Shown here: piece by piece, positions 1 through 8,129 of the stretch
Layout: each line of letters opens with the position of its first letter
Position numbering within the stretch: the stretch's first letter is position 1
Origin: DASUFP01 sp036274495
Lineage (GTDB): Bacteria > Bacteroidota > Bacteroidia > AKYH767-A > OLB10
NCBI GenBank assembly: GCA_036274495.1
Contig: DASUFP010000039.1
Location: 26,251-90,250, forward strand
Length of the DNA: 64,000 nucleotides
Reading direction: 5' to 3'
The notes under the pieces: model-generated
What the model was told of the DNA's origin: nothing
What the model saw: the letters and a program-made list of their open reading frames with translations, nothing else
Databases searched by the model: none
Translations under genes and position numbers: made by a program

Positions 1-666
1 AGTAATGGACTATCTTGTAATTGTGTTTGCATTCAATGCAATGAAAAGCTTGAAGCCATACAAGGCAATAAAAGAAAGAGGCATTTCCGGCACCACGTTA
101 ATACCAACTGCGTAGGAGCAAAGGAAACTGCCCTTCATGAGTTAGGTAAGCAAATACTGGTTGAAAATAATCGGATTAATATCCGTAACCATGGTATCAT
201 TACATATTCCAATGCAATTGCTGAAAAAAGATTAGAAAAATATCGACCAGATGTTACTGCGTTTTATGAAGGTCAACCTATATATTTCGAAATTTTTGTG
301 TCTCATGCTGTTGATAAAGAGAAGGCCAAATTTTTCTCTGACAACAAAATTAAATCCTTAGAAATTGATTTAAGCAAAAGCTTGACGGCCAATTTTGATG
401 AAATAAAACAAATGGTTTTGGAAAAGACTCAACTGCAAACCGTATTCTATTGGGAAGATATTTCCGAATTGCCTTTAATTGATAGGAAGTATGATGTCAG
501 ATTTTTTGAAAGCCTTATTTTATTCTTAGTTATTCTCTTGGCTTTCATTGGCATCCTAAAACTCATGAAAAACAAAAACAAATTAAATTATACCTTCATC
601 GCAAAATCTTCATATCAAAAGCTGAAAAACAAACCTTATGGCCTACGAAAAACCTATTACAATTAA
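1..666 (+). CDS. CoiA-like nuclease-domain protein with C-terminal membrane segment (5'-truncated by window edge)
   Basis: The reading frame is open from the first base, so the start lies outside the window; 221 residues are visible. The first part has cysteine pairs (C-x-C, C-x2-C) followed by a KRHFRHH-type segment and then YRPDV...YFEIFVSH, which is the pattern of the competence CoiA-like family. That family carries a PD-(D/E)XK-like nuclease fold (Asp in RPDV, Glu in YFEIFV). After it comes a hydrophobic stretch of about 20 residues (LILFLVILLAFIGIL) that looks like one membrane span near the C-terminus, unusual for CoiA. The last 29 bases overlap the next gene, suggesting coupled translation. 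Family call by eye; its role in this island is unknown and could be defence. Confidence 0.6.
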   Translation, partial: SNGLSCNCVCIQCNEKLEAIQGNKRKRHFRHHVNTNCVGAKETALHELGKQILVENNRINIRNHGIITYSNAIAEKRLEKYRPDVTAFYEGQPIYFEIFVSHAVDKEKAKFFSDNKIKSLEIDLSKSLTANFDEIKQMVLEKTQLQTVFYWEDISELPLIDRKYDVRFFESLILFLVILLAFIGILKLMKNKNKLNYTFIAKSSYQKLKNKPYGLRKTYYN

Positions 667-2413
667 GGATGCGATTGAGAATATTCAAAAGAAGAAGTAC
701 GTTCTTCCATCAATTCAAAGAGAATTTGTATGGGAGGCAAATCAAATTGAAAAATTATTTGATTCTCTGCTTAGAGACTATCCTATTAGCACTTTTCTAT
801 TCTGGAATGTTGAAAAACTAAAAATTAATGAATTTCAATTTTATGAGTTTCTTCAACATTACCATGAGCGTGATGCGACTCATAACCCAAAGGCATCTTT
901 AGCTAATGACGAGGATGTAATTGCAATTCTTGATGGACAACAACGCTTAACTTCACTTTTCATAGCCTTGAAGGGCACATATGCTGAAAAATTACCATAT
1001 TATTCCTGGGATAGCAATAAAGCTTTCCCCAAGAAAAAGTTATACATTAACTTAATTAAGGAAGCCGAAGATGTTGAAATGTTATACAATTTTAAGTTCC
1101 TAACTGAAGAGGAAATCAAAAATCAATCTGACGGCTTTTATTGGTATGAAGTAAGTAATATTTTCGACATCAAGGAATATCCAGATGTAATGACCTTTTT
1201 AATTTCGAGTGGATTGACTGATTCCTCCAAATATACAGATGAACAGATTCGATTCTCTATGAATACCATGAATAATCTGTATAATGCTATTCATCAAAAA
1301 GGAACAATTAATTTCTACCTGGAGCGAAGTGATAAACTTGATAAAGTGTTACAGATATTCATCAGAATTAACAGTGGTGGAACAAAATTGAGTTATTCTG
1401 ATTTATTATTGTCTGTAGCAACTGCACAATGGCAAGAAAAAGATGCCAGGCAAGAAATTCATGATTTTGTTGACGAATTAAATGGTATAGGCCAAGGTTT
1501 TGATTTTGACAAAGATTTCGTTTTAAAATCCTGCTTAGTATTAGGGGATTTTAATGATGTAAAATTTAAAGTTGACAATTTTACTAAAACCAATATGCTA
1601 AAGATTGAGTCTCTGTGGAATAATATTACTCAATCTGTTTACACCGCAGTAAAATTGGTATCAAATTTTGGATTTAATCGTTCAACCCTTACATCCGCAA
1701 ACACCCTCATTCCAATTGCATACTATTTAATGAAGAATAATCATGACGAGGCCTTTTTGACCAAGACCAAGTTTGAGCTTGAACGACAAAAAATACGACA
1801 ATGGCTTCTTAGAGTATTACTCAAAAGAGTTTTTAGTGGCACACCTGATAATCTTTACCCACAATTAAGAAAACTTATCAATGACGGCAATGGCGAATTC
1901 CCTCTCCAATCAATAATTGAATTTTATAGAGGCACAAATAAGAGTATAATATATAATTCAGATGATATAAACACTCTTGTTGAAATGGAATATGGAAACA
2001 AGTTTTCGTTTGCTGCTTTAGCAATAATTTATCCGGAACTGAACCTCGTTCATACGTTTCATATGGACCACATCCATCCAAAAAAATTCTTTAGTGAAGT
2101 AAAGCTCAAGAAGAGGGGTATAATTCCCGAACACATTAAATTCTTCCTTGAAAATTATAACAAACTGAGTAATATTCAACTATTGGAAGGCAATTTGAAC
2201 AAACAAAAAAATGGAACAGAATTATCCTCATGGTTAAATGATAATTTCAAAACCAGCTCAGCATCTCAAGCATTTAAAATGCTTCATATGATACCTGAAA
2301 ACATTTCTTTAGAATTGGATAATTTTCAGCAATTCTACAATGTGAGAAAATCGCTATTGGTAAACAAGTTTTCGGAAATATTACTTGACCCAACACATGC
2401 AAATGCAAATTAA
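638..2413 (+). CDS. GmrSD-type DUF262/DUF1524 protein (predicted modification-dependent nuclease)
   Basis: A 591-residue protein. The DUF262 signature DGQQRLTSLF is at residues 99-108, and the C-terminal HNH-like DUF1524 signature HxDHxxP is at 475-481, followed by a conserved Asn-rich part (NIQLLEGNLN). This order, GmrS-like NTPase/ParB-like fold plus GmrD-like HNH nuclease, is that of fused GmrSD enzymes, which cut glucosylated or otherwise modified phage DNA. Both catalytic signatures look intact. The ATG at 638 lies inside the end of the CoiA-like gene, so the two are probably one transcript. No methylase partner is needed for this class. It converges with the retron operon, with a 50-base gap. 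Substrate specificity cannot be read from the sequence. Confidence 0.82.
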   Translation: MAYEKPITIKDAIENIQKKKYVLPSIQREFVWEANQIEKLFDSLLRDYPISTFLFWNVEKLKINEFQFYEFLQHYHERDATHNPKASLANDEDVIAILDGQQRLTSLFIALKGTYAEKLPYYSWDSNKAFPKKKLYINLIKEAEDVEMLYNFKFLTEEEIKNQSDGFYWYEVSNIFDIKEYPDVMTFLISSGLTDSSKYTDEQIRFSMNTMNNLYNAIHQKGTINFYLERSDKLDKVLQIFIRINSGGTKLSYSDLLLSVATAQWQEKDARQEIHDFVDELNGIGQGFDFDKDFVLKSCLVLGDFNDVKFKVDNFTKTNMLKIESLWNNITQSVYTAVKLVSNFGFNRSTLTSANTLIPIAYYLMKNNHDEAFLTKTKFELERQKIRQWLLRVLLKRVFSGTPDNLYPQLRKLINDGNGEFPLQSIIEFYRGTNKSIIYNSDDINTLVEMEYGNKFSFAALAIIYPELNLVHTFHMDHIHPKKFFSEVKLKKRGIIPEHIKFFLENYNKLSNIQLLEGNLNKQKNGTELSSWLNDNFKTSSASQAFKMLHMIPENISLELDNFQQFYNVRKSLLVNKFSEILLDPTHANAN

Positions 2414-2463
2414 TTGACCTTTCACTATAACTTTATTAGATGCTCAAAAACAATAAATATAAA

Positions 2464-3330
2464 TTATTCGGAATTCAACCGTTTAATATTTTTTGATAAT
2501 GAAATCTGATTCATAAAATCCATTAAAAACCCATGGAATTTTAAATAGTATAAATATGGGGCACTTTCCACTCTATTAATTATTTGTTTTTGAGTATCAT
2601 ATTGCATACCTCCCCTATGAGTTTTGTTTCTCATCAATTTAATCTCTTCAAAGGTCAACAGAATGTCCTTAAATCGTTCTTCAGACAATACTTCCTCGTC
2701 AAAGTATAAGTAATACACCAGAAGTCGGAATCTTTGAAGAATCTCCTTGATGTCATTTTTCGTGGCATCTTTGAAATAATTGTCATAATCCGCTCCAGTA
2801 TAATATTTATTACTTGGCTTAAATTTTATTCTTAGAATTGTTGACTCCAAAGAAAACCCTTTCCTTGATTTATCCTGCTGCTGGGTAATTTTATTATACC
2901 AAGTATTGGTAATCAGTTGTAACTTTCTATCTAATTTAAATTTATCAAATAAAGTTGAGTTTTCATAAATTGCATTTATAACACACTCCAGTTGCTGATA
3001 TATGGAAACACAAAATCGCTCAAAATCATCCCTTCGTTTTTGATGTTCCATTTCAACAAAATCACTAACCAATTTTCTTTGAACTTCCGTTGACAATAGG
3101 TTATAAATACCTAAACATCCATAAAATTCCTGAGCTTGCTTGAATATGACCGGCTCCACTGCCTGTTCATGCACCAACCTTATAACTGAATTAGCAAATT
3201 CCTTCCCTGCCAGAGTGTAGAACTTCTCCTTAGCAGAAATTACATCTGAATGCTCCTTACCCAGTGTCCGTTCAAGAATATCTATTTGCTCTTGAATATC
3301 CATTAAGAATCGCAGCCTGTTCAATTCCAT
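2464..3330 (-). CDS. Retron partner protein, all-helical, unknown family (candidate effector)
   Basis: A 288-residue protein whose ATG overlaps the stop codon of the reverse transcriptase (TAATG), so the two are translationally coupled. I do not recognise the family. It is predicted mostly alpha-helical and charged, without signal peptide or membrane segment. A segment near residues 231-240 (KLMRNKTHRG) resembles the RNxxxH motif of HEPN ribonucleases, but has only three residues between R234 and H238 instead of the usual four to six; this is suggestive at best. Known retrons pair the RT and its RNA with a toxic effector that is released when phage interferes with the complex, and the position of this gene fits that role. 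The effector activity is inferred from context alone. Confidence 0.7.
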   Translation of the reverse strand: MELNRLRFLMDIQEQIDILERTLGKEHSDVISAKEKFYTLAGKEFANSVIRLVHEQAVEPVIFKQAQEFYGCLGIYNLLSTEVQRKLVSDFVEMEHQKRRDDFERFCVSIYQQLECVINAIYENSTLFDKFKLDRKLQLITNTWYNKITQQQDKSRKGFSLESTILRIKFKPSNKYYTGADYDNYFKDATKNDIKEILQRFRLLVYYLYFDEEVLSEERFKDILLTFEEIKLMRNKTHRGGMQYDTQKQIINRVESAPYLYYLKFHGFLMDFMNQISLSKNIKRLNSE

Positions 3331-4502
3331 TACAATTTATATTTTAACATAGCATTTTCTACCCCTTCAGATTCCCATATATTCAATATTTCAAGAATTG
3401 ATTTGGTTTCAACATTCGAGTTTAAATCAATTGAAACGGATTCTGGTGTTTTCATTACCAGGCTCTGGTATTTCTCAAGCATTCGCTTTACAATAACATC
3501 ATCCTTGCCTCTCACCATACTGATAAAATCAATCCGGCCCTTTAAAACATTGGTCAAGGACTTTCTTGTTGAATCTATCAGATAAACCTTGGTTTTATCA
3601 ATATCTGAATTTAGTCGCTTTTGTGCGAATTCAAACCCAAAGCTATCCCATACATATAATAGTAATCTGGTATAACCCATGTAACTTTGATTAACGTTCA
3701 CTTTCCTATTAACAATTAAGCCGGTTACTTCCTGGCGATTTTTCCACGATTGTAGGCGTACTTTAGTTTCATTGATATTATACTTTTCATCCTTCACTAT
3801 TTTTTCAATTTTGTCGATGAAGTCATCAATGAAAATATCTTTGTTCGAAGAAAATGTTATATCATCAGCATACCTCGAATACCTACATCCATTCTCTTTA
3901 CTAAGCTTAAACAATTTTCGGTCGAGCCTTTGGCAGACAATATTCGTTAATATTGGTGATGTAGGAGCCCCTTGCGGTAGAACCCCATTTTCACAACATA
4001 GGTTTGCAATCAAAAATGCAAGCGGCTCTTTATCTCCGGAGAGATTGAATGGGTTTAACCCTAAAACCGTTTTGACACGACGGAAATCTGTTGAAGGAAA
4101 GAATTCCTTTAAATCAATATTGTAAACAAATGCTTTATCTACATGAATCTTCGCATTATGGACAATACTTTTTTGATAAACAAATCCGGTAGCACAATGG
4201 TGAGGATTAAAAATAGCAGTAAAAATAACTGAAATGGCTTTCTGTAATAATTTCAGCGAAGCTATAGGAGCAGAAATATCTCTTGTATCACCATTCTTCT
4301 TTGGAATTTGAAATGTTTTATAGCGGGAGTTCTTTTTAAAAGCAAGGAATCGTAGAGTTTTAGCCTCAAACTTAATAGGCTTTTTTACATTTGGGTAAAG
4401 CTTTCCTAAAACATGATTAATTAATCCCGTCAGTTGCTTTTCATTTAACACCTGGGGATACCGTTTCCGAATTTCGTTTAATAATTCCTTTTCAATTTTC
4501 AT
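3330..4502 (-). CDS. Retron reverse transcriptase
   Basis: A 390-residue reverse transcriptase. Counting from the ATG at 4502: N-terminal helical part; catalytic Asp in NIDLKEFFPS (D130); the retron-specific NAxxH motif (N116-H120, NAKIH); QGAPTSP at 177-183; the catalytic YADD at 211-214; and the retron-specific VTG motif at 259-261. NAxxH and VTG distinguish retron RTs from group II intron and DGR enzymes. The frame stays open upstream, but that stretch is the retron RNA gene and reads as low-complexity protein, so I start at 4502, four bases after the a2 repeat. The RT would prime from the 2'-OH of a branching G in the msr and copy the msd into multicopy DNA. The partner gene follows with a one-base overlap. 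Confidence 0.95.
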   Translation of the reverse strand: MKIEKELLNEIRKRYPQVLNEKQLTGLINHVLGKLYPNVKKPIKFEAKTLRFLAFKKNSRYKTFQIPKKNGDTRDISAPIASLKLLQKAISVIFTAIFNPHHCATGFVYQKSIVHNAKIHVDKAFVYNIDLKEFFPSTDFRRVKTVLGLNPFNLSGDKEPLAFLIANLCCENGVLPQGAPTSPILTNIVCQRLDRKLFKLSKENGCRYSRYADDITFSSNKDIFIDDFIDKIEKIVKDEKYNINETKVRLQSWKNRQEVTGLIVNRKVNVNQSYMGYTRLLLYVWDSFGFEFAQKRLNSDIDKTKVYLIDSTRKSLTNVLKGRIDFISMVRGKDDVIVKRMLEKYQSLVMKTPESVSIDLNSNVETKSILEILNIWESEGVENAMLKYKL

Positions 4503-4505
4503 AAA

Positions 4506-4701
4506 ATGGGTGCCCGATGGATTTTCTCTTATGGATGAACACAGCCTTTCTTTCAAAAAAAAGAAAAACTTTAAGCATGTAATGAAACTGTTCTTCCAGG
4601 TTTTCAACGCCAAAGTGCGAGCGCAGAATCCACGTAGGAACATTACAAATAACCATCAGCAATCGTGATGTAGAATCAAAATCTCTTATTCGGGCACCCA
4701 T
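4506..4701 (-). ncRNA. Retron msr-msd RNA gene with perfect 12-bp a1/a2 repeats
   Basis: Read on the minus strand, ATGGGTGCCCGA (4701 down to 4690) and TCGGGCACCCAT (4517 down to 4506) form a perfect 12-bp inverted repeat enclosing 172 bases. This is the a1/a2 pairing that defines a retron RNA, and the second arm ends right before the RT start codon. Inside, the msr part holds a small stem (CATCA/TGATG), and the msd part holds a longer stem in which GGAAGAACAG pairs with CTGTGTTCATCC with two bulges (+ coordinates 4588-4597 and 4533-4544), with an oligo-T-rich tip. The branching G would lie just after a1. A reading frame spanning this segment exists but has no protein-like character. Exact RNA ends and msDNA ends are not determined. 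Confidence 0.85.
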
Positions 4702-4731
4702 GATACACACAATGATAAATAAAATAATCAA

Positions 4732-5718
4732 TTAATTTAGAAAGGTTGGGGGATTGATTCTCAAATGATTAGTAAGTTTTTGTGTGCCAGGTAAACTCTG
4801 TCCACCATCATACCACCTCTGGTCTGCAGCAGCAATCTTCTTCATCCGGGCTTCCCCAATCTTCTCAATCATTTTAACCTTCCGGTCATAGTTTGATTCC
4901 GGGTGCTTCATTTTTAGTAAAACCACCAGAAATTCTACCATCATCAATAGTCCGGTAAAAATGAAATACATGATTCCCATAGCCCAGTCTGAAAACACCA
5001 GTTCAAACGTAGCCTTAATCCTGTTTAACAACATTCCTTCTCCAAATGAAGCTCTGACAAGTTGTTCAGAAGAATCCTTTTCGGAATCTGATAGCTGTTG
5101 AAGTTTTACCATGTCGGCATTGCGATTCTGGAATTCAGCATACTGTTTATCTGCTAATAAACTTTTCAAGGCCGTCACTTTTCCACTACCATACTTTCCG
5201 GTTCCATATGTACCATCGGATTCAGCTTTAACATCCTGTACCCCTCGTTGCCAATCCTGGAAAGCAACATCCGATTTCTGTTGCGCTTCGACTATTCTGG
5301 CTGCAAAATCCGATTCCACTTTTTTCCTTTCTGCATCGACTTTTACTTCCAAAGTTTGAGCAAGGTGATGGTCGATATCTTCTTTGAATACAATCTCATC
5401 AATGATAACAGAGCCGATTGTTGCAACAAAAAATCCCAGCAGCAATCTGATAACACTGATGGTACCACAACAATCAGCAAGTATAATGGAACGGTCAATC
5501 AGGAAGACAACAAATCCTGCAATTGAGCCGGCAATAATTCCATTGAATGCTGACATATGGAAAATCTGAGTAGCCATACCGTAACCGGTGAGGAACCATA
5601 AGATGACAGGGAGAAAAAGTGCGTTAGCAAACATCATCACTTTTTTCTTACTGGTAGGTGTATCGTTGACTAACATGTTGTAGTCATCGCCGGTGATTTT
5701 AGAGGAGAATTTGAGCAT
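4732..5718 (-). CDS. DUF4407 family membrane protein
   Basis: A 328-residue protein with the typical DUF4407 layout: a cytoplasmic N-terminus, three closely spaced membrane segments around residues 30-55, 65-85 and 90-110 with the IDR motif (FLIDRSI) between them, a long soluble coiled-coil-like insert (about 115-235, rich in Glu, Lys and Gln), and one further membrane segment (about 240-265). The family is common in Bacteroidota and actinobacterial mobile elements, but its biochemical function is not known to me. It is the last gene of a run 6687-4732 (HNH, coiled-coil, DUF4407) that leads into the retron. Its 5' leader shares a TTAACCTTTTAACC sequence with the gene before it. Confidence 0.8.
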   Translation of the reverse strand: MLKFSSKITGDDYNMLVNDTPTSKKKVMMFANALFLPVILWFLTGYGMATQIFHMSAFNGIIAGSIAGFVVFLIDRSIILADCCGTISVIRLLLGFFVATIGSVIIDEIVFKEDIDHHLAQTLEVKVDAERKKVESDFAARIVEAQQKSDVAFQDWQRGVQDVKAESDGTYGTGKYGSGKVTALKSLLADKQYAEFQNRNADMVKLQQLSDSEKDSSEQLVRASFGEGMLLNRIKATFELVFSDWAMGIMYFIFTGLLMMVEFLVVLLKMKHPESNYDRKVKMIEKIGEARMKKIAAADQRWYDGGQSLPGTQKLTNHLRINPPTFLN

Positions 5719-5777
5719 GGTTAATGAGGTTAAAAGGTTAATAATTTTGTTGGTTGAATCATGTTTTAACAGGGATG

Positions 5778-6362
5778 TCAGTTAAACATCCCTGTTGTTT
5801 GAGCGAACAGTTTCGCCTCCTGGTACTCCCTGCATCCACGCAGGTAGCCTTCCCGGTATTGATGAATGGCTTTCATGACCAGTCCTTCATCTTCCGCCGA
5901 ATAAGCCTTCTCAGCCTCCAACTTACTGATGTTGGATTCAATCTCTGAAATACGGAGGTCAAGTTGTTCGCTCAGCCTTTCGGATAAGCCACGGGTCTCA
6001 ATCTCTTGGTTGCGCAGTTGGAAAATCTCCTGCTTGCGAACATCAATTGCCCGGTCGATAATCTGACGAAAACTTGCCCGGATGATTGAAAGTTTCTGTT
6101 GCAGAAACTCCGTTGTATGCATGGCATAACCATCATTAAACCCGGTAGAAGAAAAATCAGCCTGCATGAACTCCTGCAGTGGACTCAATTGCTCTTGTTC
6201 CGGTTGTTCAACCGGCGGAGGTGTATTATCCACGAACAACCCTTTCAACAGGTCATTTGCGAATTCAGTTGAAGAATTGGATTCAACTGGTTGAGTTTCC
6301 AGTTGAGAATTGCTGGGCTCAGTTTTCGCTCCGAAGCCGAAGAGCTTTCTCAAGAAGTTCAT
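5778..6362 (-). CDS. Coiled-coil protein of unknown function
   Basis: A 194-residue protein starting MNFLRKLFGFG. I prefer the ATG at 6362 because the sequence just upstream (TTAACCTTTTAACCCATT on the minus strand) is nearly the same as the leader in front of the DUF4407 gene, and because a start at 6395 would read through it. The N-terminal third is acidic and low in complexity, rich in Gln, Ser and Pro, as in a linker. The second half (about residues 90-175) is a heptad-like Glu/Arg/Leu-rich coiled coil. No catalytic motif or membrane segment is visible. The next gene on the strand is DUF4407, which also has a coiled-coil insert, so a physical partnership is plausible but unproven. Confidence 0.65.
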   Translation of the reverse strand: MNFLRKLFGFGAKTEPSNSQLETQPVESNSSTEFANDLLKGLFVDNTPPPVEQPEQEQLSPLQEFMQADFSSTGFNDGYAMHTTEFLQQKLSIIRASFRQIIDRAIDVRKQEIFQLRNQEIETRGLSERLSEQLDLRISEIESNISKLEAEKAYSAEDEGLVMKAIHQYREGYLRGCREYQEAKLFAQTTGMFN

Positions 6363-6381
6363 AAGTGAATGGGTTAAAAGG

Positions 6382-6687
6382 TTAAAATTTTTCATTTGAA
6401 GGTGAGTTAATAGGGAAGGATGGTATTGTGAATAATTGATGCCCCCTTTCGTGGCATTCCCGGCACAGGGTTACCAGATACTTGTTCGCATATTGCCAGG
6501 GTAATCGTTTCTGGCCTGTTTTGGCGCAGAAATGGTACTGCCGGTGGTGGACATCCAAATACTTCGTAGAACCGCAATTCAGGCATTTATGTCCATCCCT
6601 GTTCAGGATTACTTTCCGCTTCTCCCTCCATTGAGTAAATTGAAGCAGTCTGGCGTATTCCGGTTGATTATTGATTATTTCTGACAT
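6382..6687 (-). CDS. Small HNH endonuclease-like protein
   Basis: A 101-residue protein starting MSEIINNQ; an upstream ATG at 6744 is in frame but adds an unconserved-looking leader. The core is WREKRKVILNRDG, C-x2-C (KCLNCGS), DVHHRQYH, then TLCRECHERGH. This is the treble-clef HNH layout with two zinc-binding CxxC pairs and the catalytic His pair DVHH. Such small HNH proteins occur as stand-alone nucleases in mobile elements, often of unknown target. It is the first gene of the minus-strand run that continues with the coiled-coil and DUF4407 genes (19-base gap). It could also be a structural zinc protein; I favour nuclease because the His-His and terminal His are all kept. Confidence 0.75.
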   Translation of the reverse strand: MSEIINNQPEYARLLQFTQWREKRKVILNRDGHKCLNCGSTKYLDVHHRQYHFCAKTGQKRLPWQYANKYLVTLCRECHERGHQLFTIPSFPINSPSNEKF

Positions 6688-7184
6688 CAGATTAGAATTT
6701 GTTGTGATGCCAGTCCATTGACAAAAATGTGTCCAGATTGGCACCTATTTGTATATCAATTGATTATAATTTTATCATCTATCATATTATGATTTATAAT
6801 ATCATTTTATGATATTATATCAACGTCTTTCGAAGTTCAATTGAACAGAATATGATGTCTTTTCCCATTTGAGGAGCTTGGAAAAGCGTGATGAAAAACA
6901 GTAAAATCCTGATATTCAGTTAGTAAACGAAACCGACAGTTAACCGCAGTTAAGGGTAATAAAGAAAAGCATAGTAAACTGAAACTTGAATAAACTAAAA
7001 GCAGAATGAACCTAAACAGAAAAATAAACCTATCCGGACCTTAACCTCAGTTAAGGGTATTATAGTAAACTACAGTAAAGTAAATCATAGGAAAGATTAA
7101 TAAACCCAAAGAAAAAAAAAGCAGAGTATAGGAAAACCCGCACCTTAACCTGGCTTACCGGTCACACACCAAACCTCAATTTAA
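6688..7184. repeat. Gene-free 0.5-kb region with A+T-rich block and iteron-like repeats
   Basis: No gene is visible. From 6755 to 6822 the sequence is almost pure A+T. A perfect 12-bp palindrome GTTCAATTGAAC lies at 6835-6846. Downstream are repeated motifs: GTTAACCGCAGTTAAGGGTAA (about 6938-6960), CCTTAACCTCAGTTAAGGGTA (about 7038-7058, itself an inverted repeat CCTTAAC-CTCA-GTTAAGG) and a weaker CCTTAACCTGGCTTACCGGT (about 7143-7162), together with several TAGTAAAC/AGTAAAG units. An A+T-rich block beside spaced repeats is the layout of a replication or transfer origin or of a multi-site operator. I cannot tell which. Confidence 0.45.
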
Positions 7185-7520
7185 TTAACCAACAGGAAAT
7201 TTTATTTTAAAGGCTGTTGAACAAAATGCCTGAACAATATAAGACAACATTTCTGAATCCATTTTTTGAGTACGGAATTTTTTCTGGATATGGTATTTCC
7301 CATTAAATCGAACAACTGAGAAAACCGCCTTTTCCGTACAGTCCGAAGAAATCACAAAAAAATATTTGCACTTGATAAAATGACCCCACCGGTCAGCAAC
7401 CGGTTCCAGCTTATAAATACGGTAGCGGTATATTTCGGCAACCTTTTCCGAACTGCATCCTTCCAATGCCTTTTGAATAAATCCCGAAGGCAATTCAATT
7501 GGAATTAAATCATCGTTCAT
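7185..7520 (-). CDS. Hypothetical protein, 111 aa
   Basis: Unrecognised. I start at the ATG at 7520 (MNDDLIPIELP) rather than 7565, because the shorter leader keeps a normal divergent spacing to the sigma-factor gene on the other strand. The protein has mixed alpha/beta character with a helical segment ALEGCSSEKVAEIYRYR and later strand-like stretches (KYFFVISSD, AVFSVVRF). There is no signal peptide, membrane segment or metal motif. It is divergently arranged with the ECF sigma gene at 7593, so the two could share a control region. Related in size and style to the other small unknown genes of 7-10 kb; it might be an element-specific regulator, but nothing in the sequence proves that. Confidence 0.5.
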   Translation of the reverse strand: MNDDLIPIELPSGFIQKALEGCSSEKVAEIYRYRIYKLEPVADRWGHFIKCKYFFVISSDCTEKAVFSVVRFNGKYHIQKKFRTQKMDSEMLSYIVQAFCSTAFKIKFPVG

Positions 7521-7592
7521 AAATATACCATACGAATAATGATGATTGCTTATTGATAGTAACAAATCGAATTTTTATTTCGTAACTTAATA

Positions 7593-8129
7593 ATGAATCC
7601 TGTAAAAGGCTCCCAAGATAAAATAAACTGGGATGAGGTCATTATTTATGTGAGACCGGTAATCAGGAAGGCAATCAACAAACATGTTTTTTCAAAAGAC
7701 CGGTTTCTTCTCCAGGACATCGAACAGGAAATCATTATCAAAATATACAACAAATTCCATTTGTTCAATCAGGATAAATCATTAAACGATTGGGTATATA
7801 TTGTCTCAGTAAATCATATTCTGGATGTATTGAGAAAAATAAAACGAACAACAGTTACTAACGAAAATCACTCTCGTTCAATTGATAATTGCCCTATACC
7901 AAGGGTTGAATCAATAAAGGTTTCTCCTTCAATTGAACTTTTAAACCAACTACCTATAAAGTACAAAGAAATTATCATTAAAAAATACATTCAGGGATAC
8001 AAACAAAAAGAAATCGCCATTCAGCTGGGTTTACCCATCGGTACAGTTTCATCCCGAATTCAGAAAGGAATCAGCATTCTGAAATGCATGGTTCAAAATG
8101 AAAGCTTATCCCATTCAGACTGCCTGTAA
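7593..8129 (+). CDS. ECF-type RNA polymerase sigma factor (sigma-70 family)
   Basis: A 178-residue protein with the two-domain layout of extracytoplasmic-function sigma factors. Region 2 is around residues 35-85 (DIEQEIIIKIYNKF followed by LNDWVYIVSVNHILDVLRK). Region 4 helix-turn-helix is around 115-165 (LPIKYKEIIIKKYIQGYKQKEIAIQLG then GTVSSRIQKG). No obvious anti-sigma gene is next to it: its neighbours are a divergent unknown gene and a convergent unknown gene whose 3' end overlaps it by 37 bases. It may drive transcription of element genes. Its target promoters are unknown. Call secure from the region 2 and 4 signatures. Confidence 0.88.
   Translation: MNPVKGSQDKINWDEVIIYVRPVIRKAINKHVFSKDRFLLQDIEQEIIIKIYNKFHLFNQDKSLNDWVYIVSVNHILDVLRKIKRTTVTNENHSRSIDNCPIPRVESIKVSPSIELLNQLPIKYKEIIIKKYIQGYKQKEIAIQLGLPIGTVSSRIQKGISILKCMVQNESLSHSDCL

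Noticed and set aside
3330..4643. Long form of the reverse transcriptase starting at 4643
   Set aside because: The extra 47 residues are translated from the msd part of the RNA gene and are low in complexity; the ATG at 4502 gives a normal retron RT of 390 residues.
4492..4731. 79-aa minus-strand reading frame between DUF4407 and the reverse transcriptase
   Set aside because: It coincides with the retron msr-msd RNA bounded by the 12-bp a1/a2 repeat; the reading frame has no protein-like pattern and overlaps the RT start.
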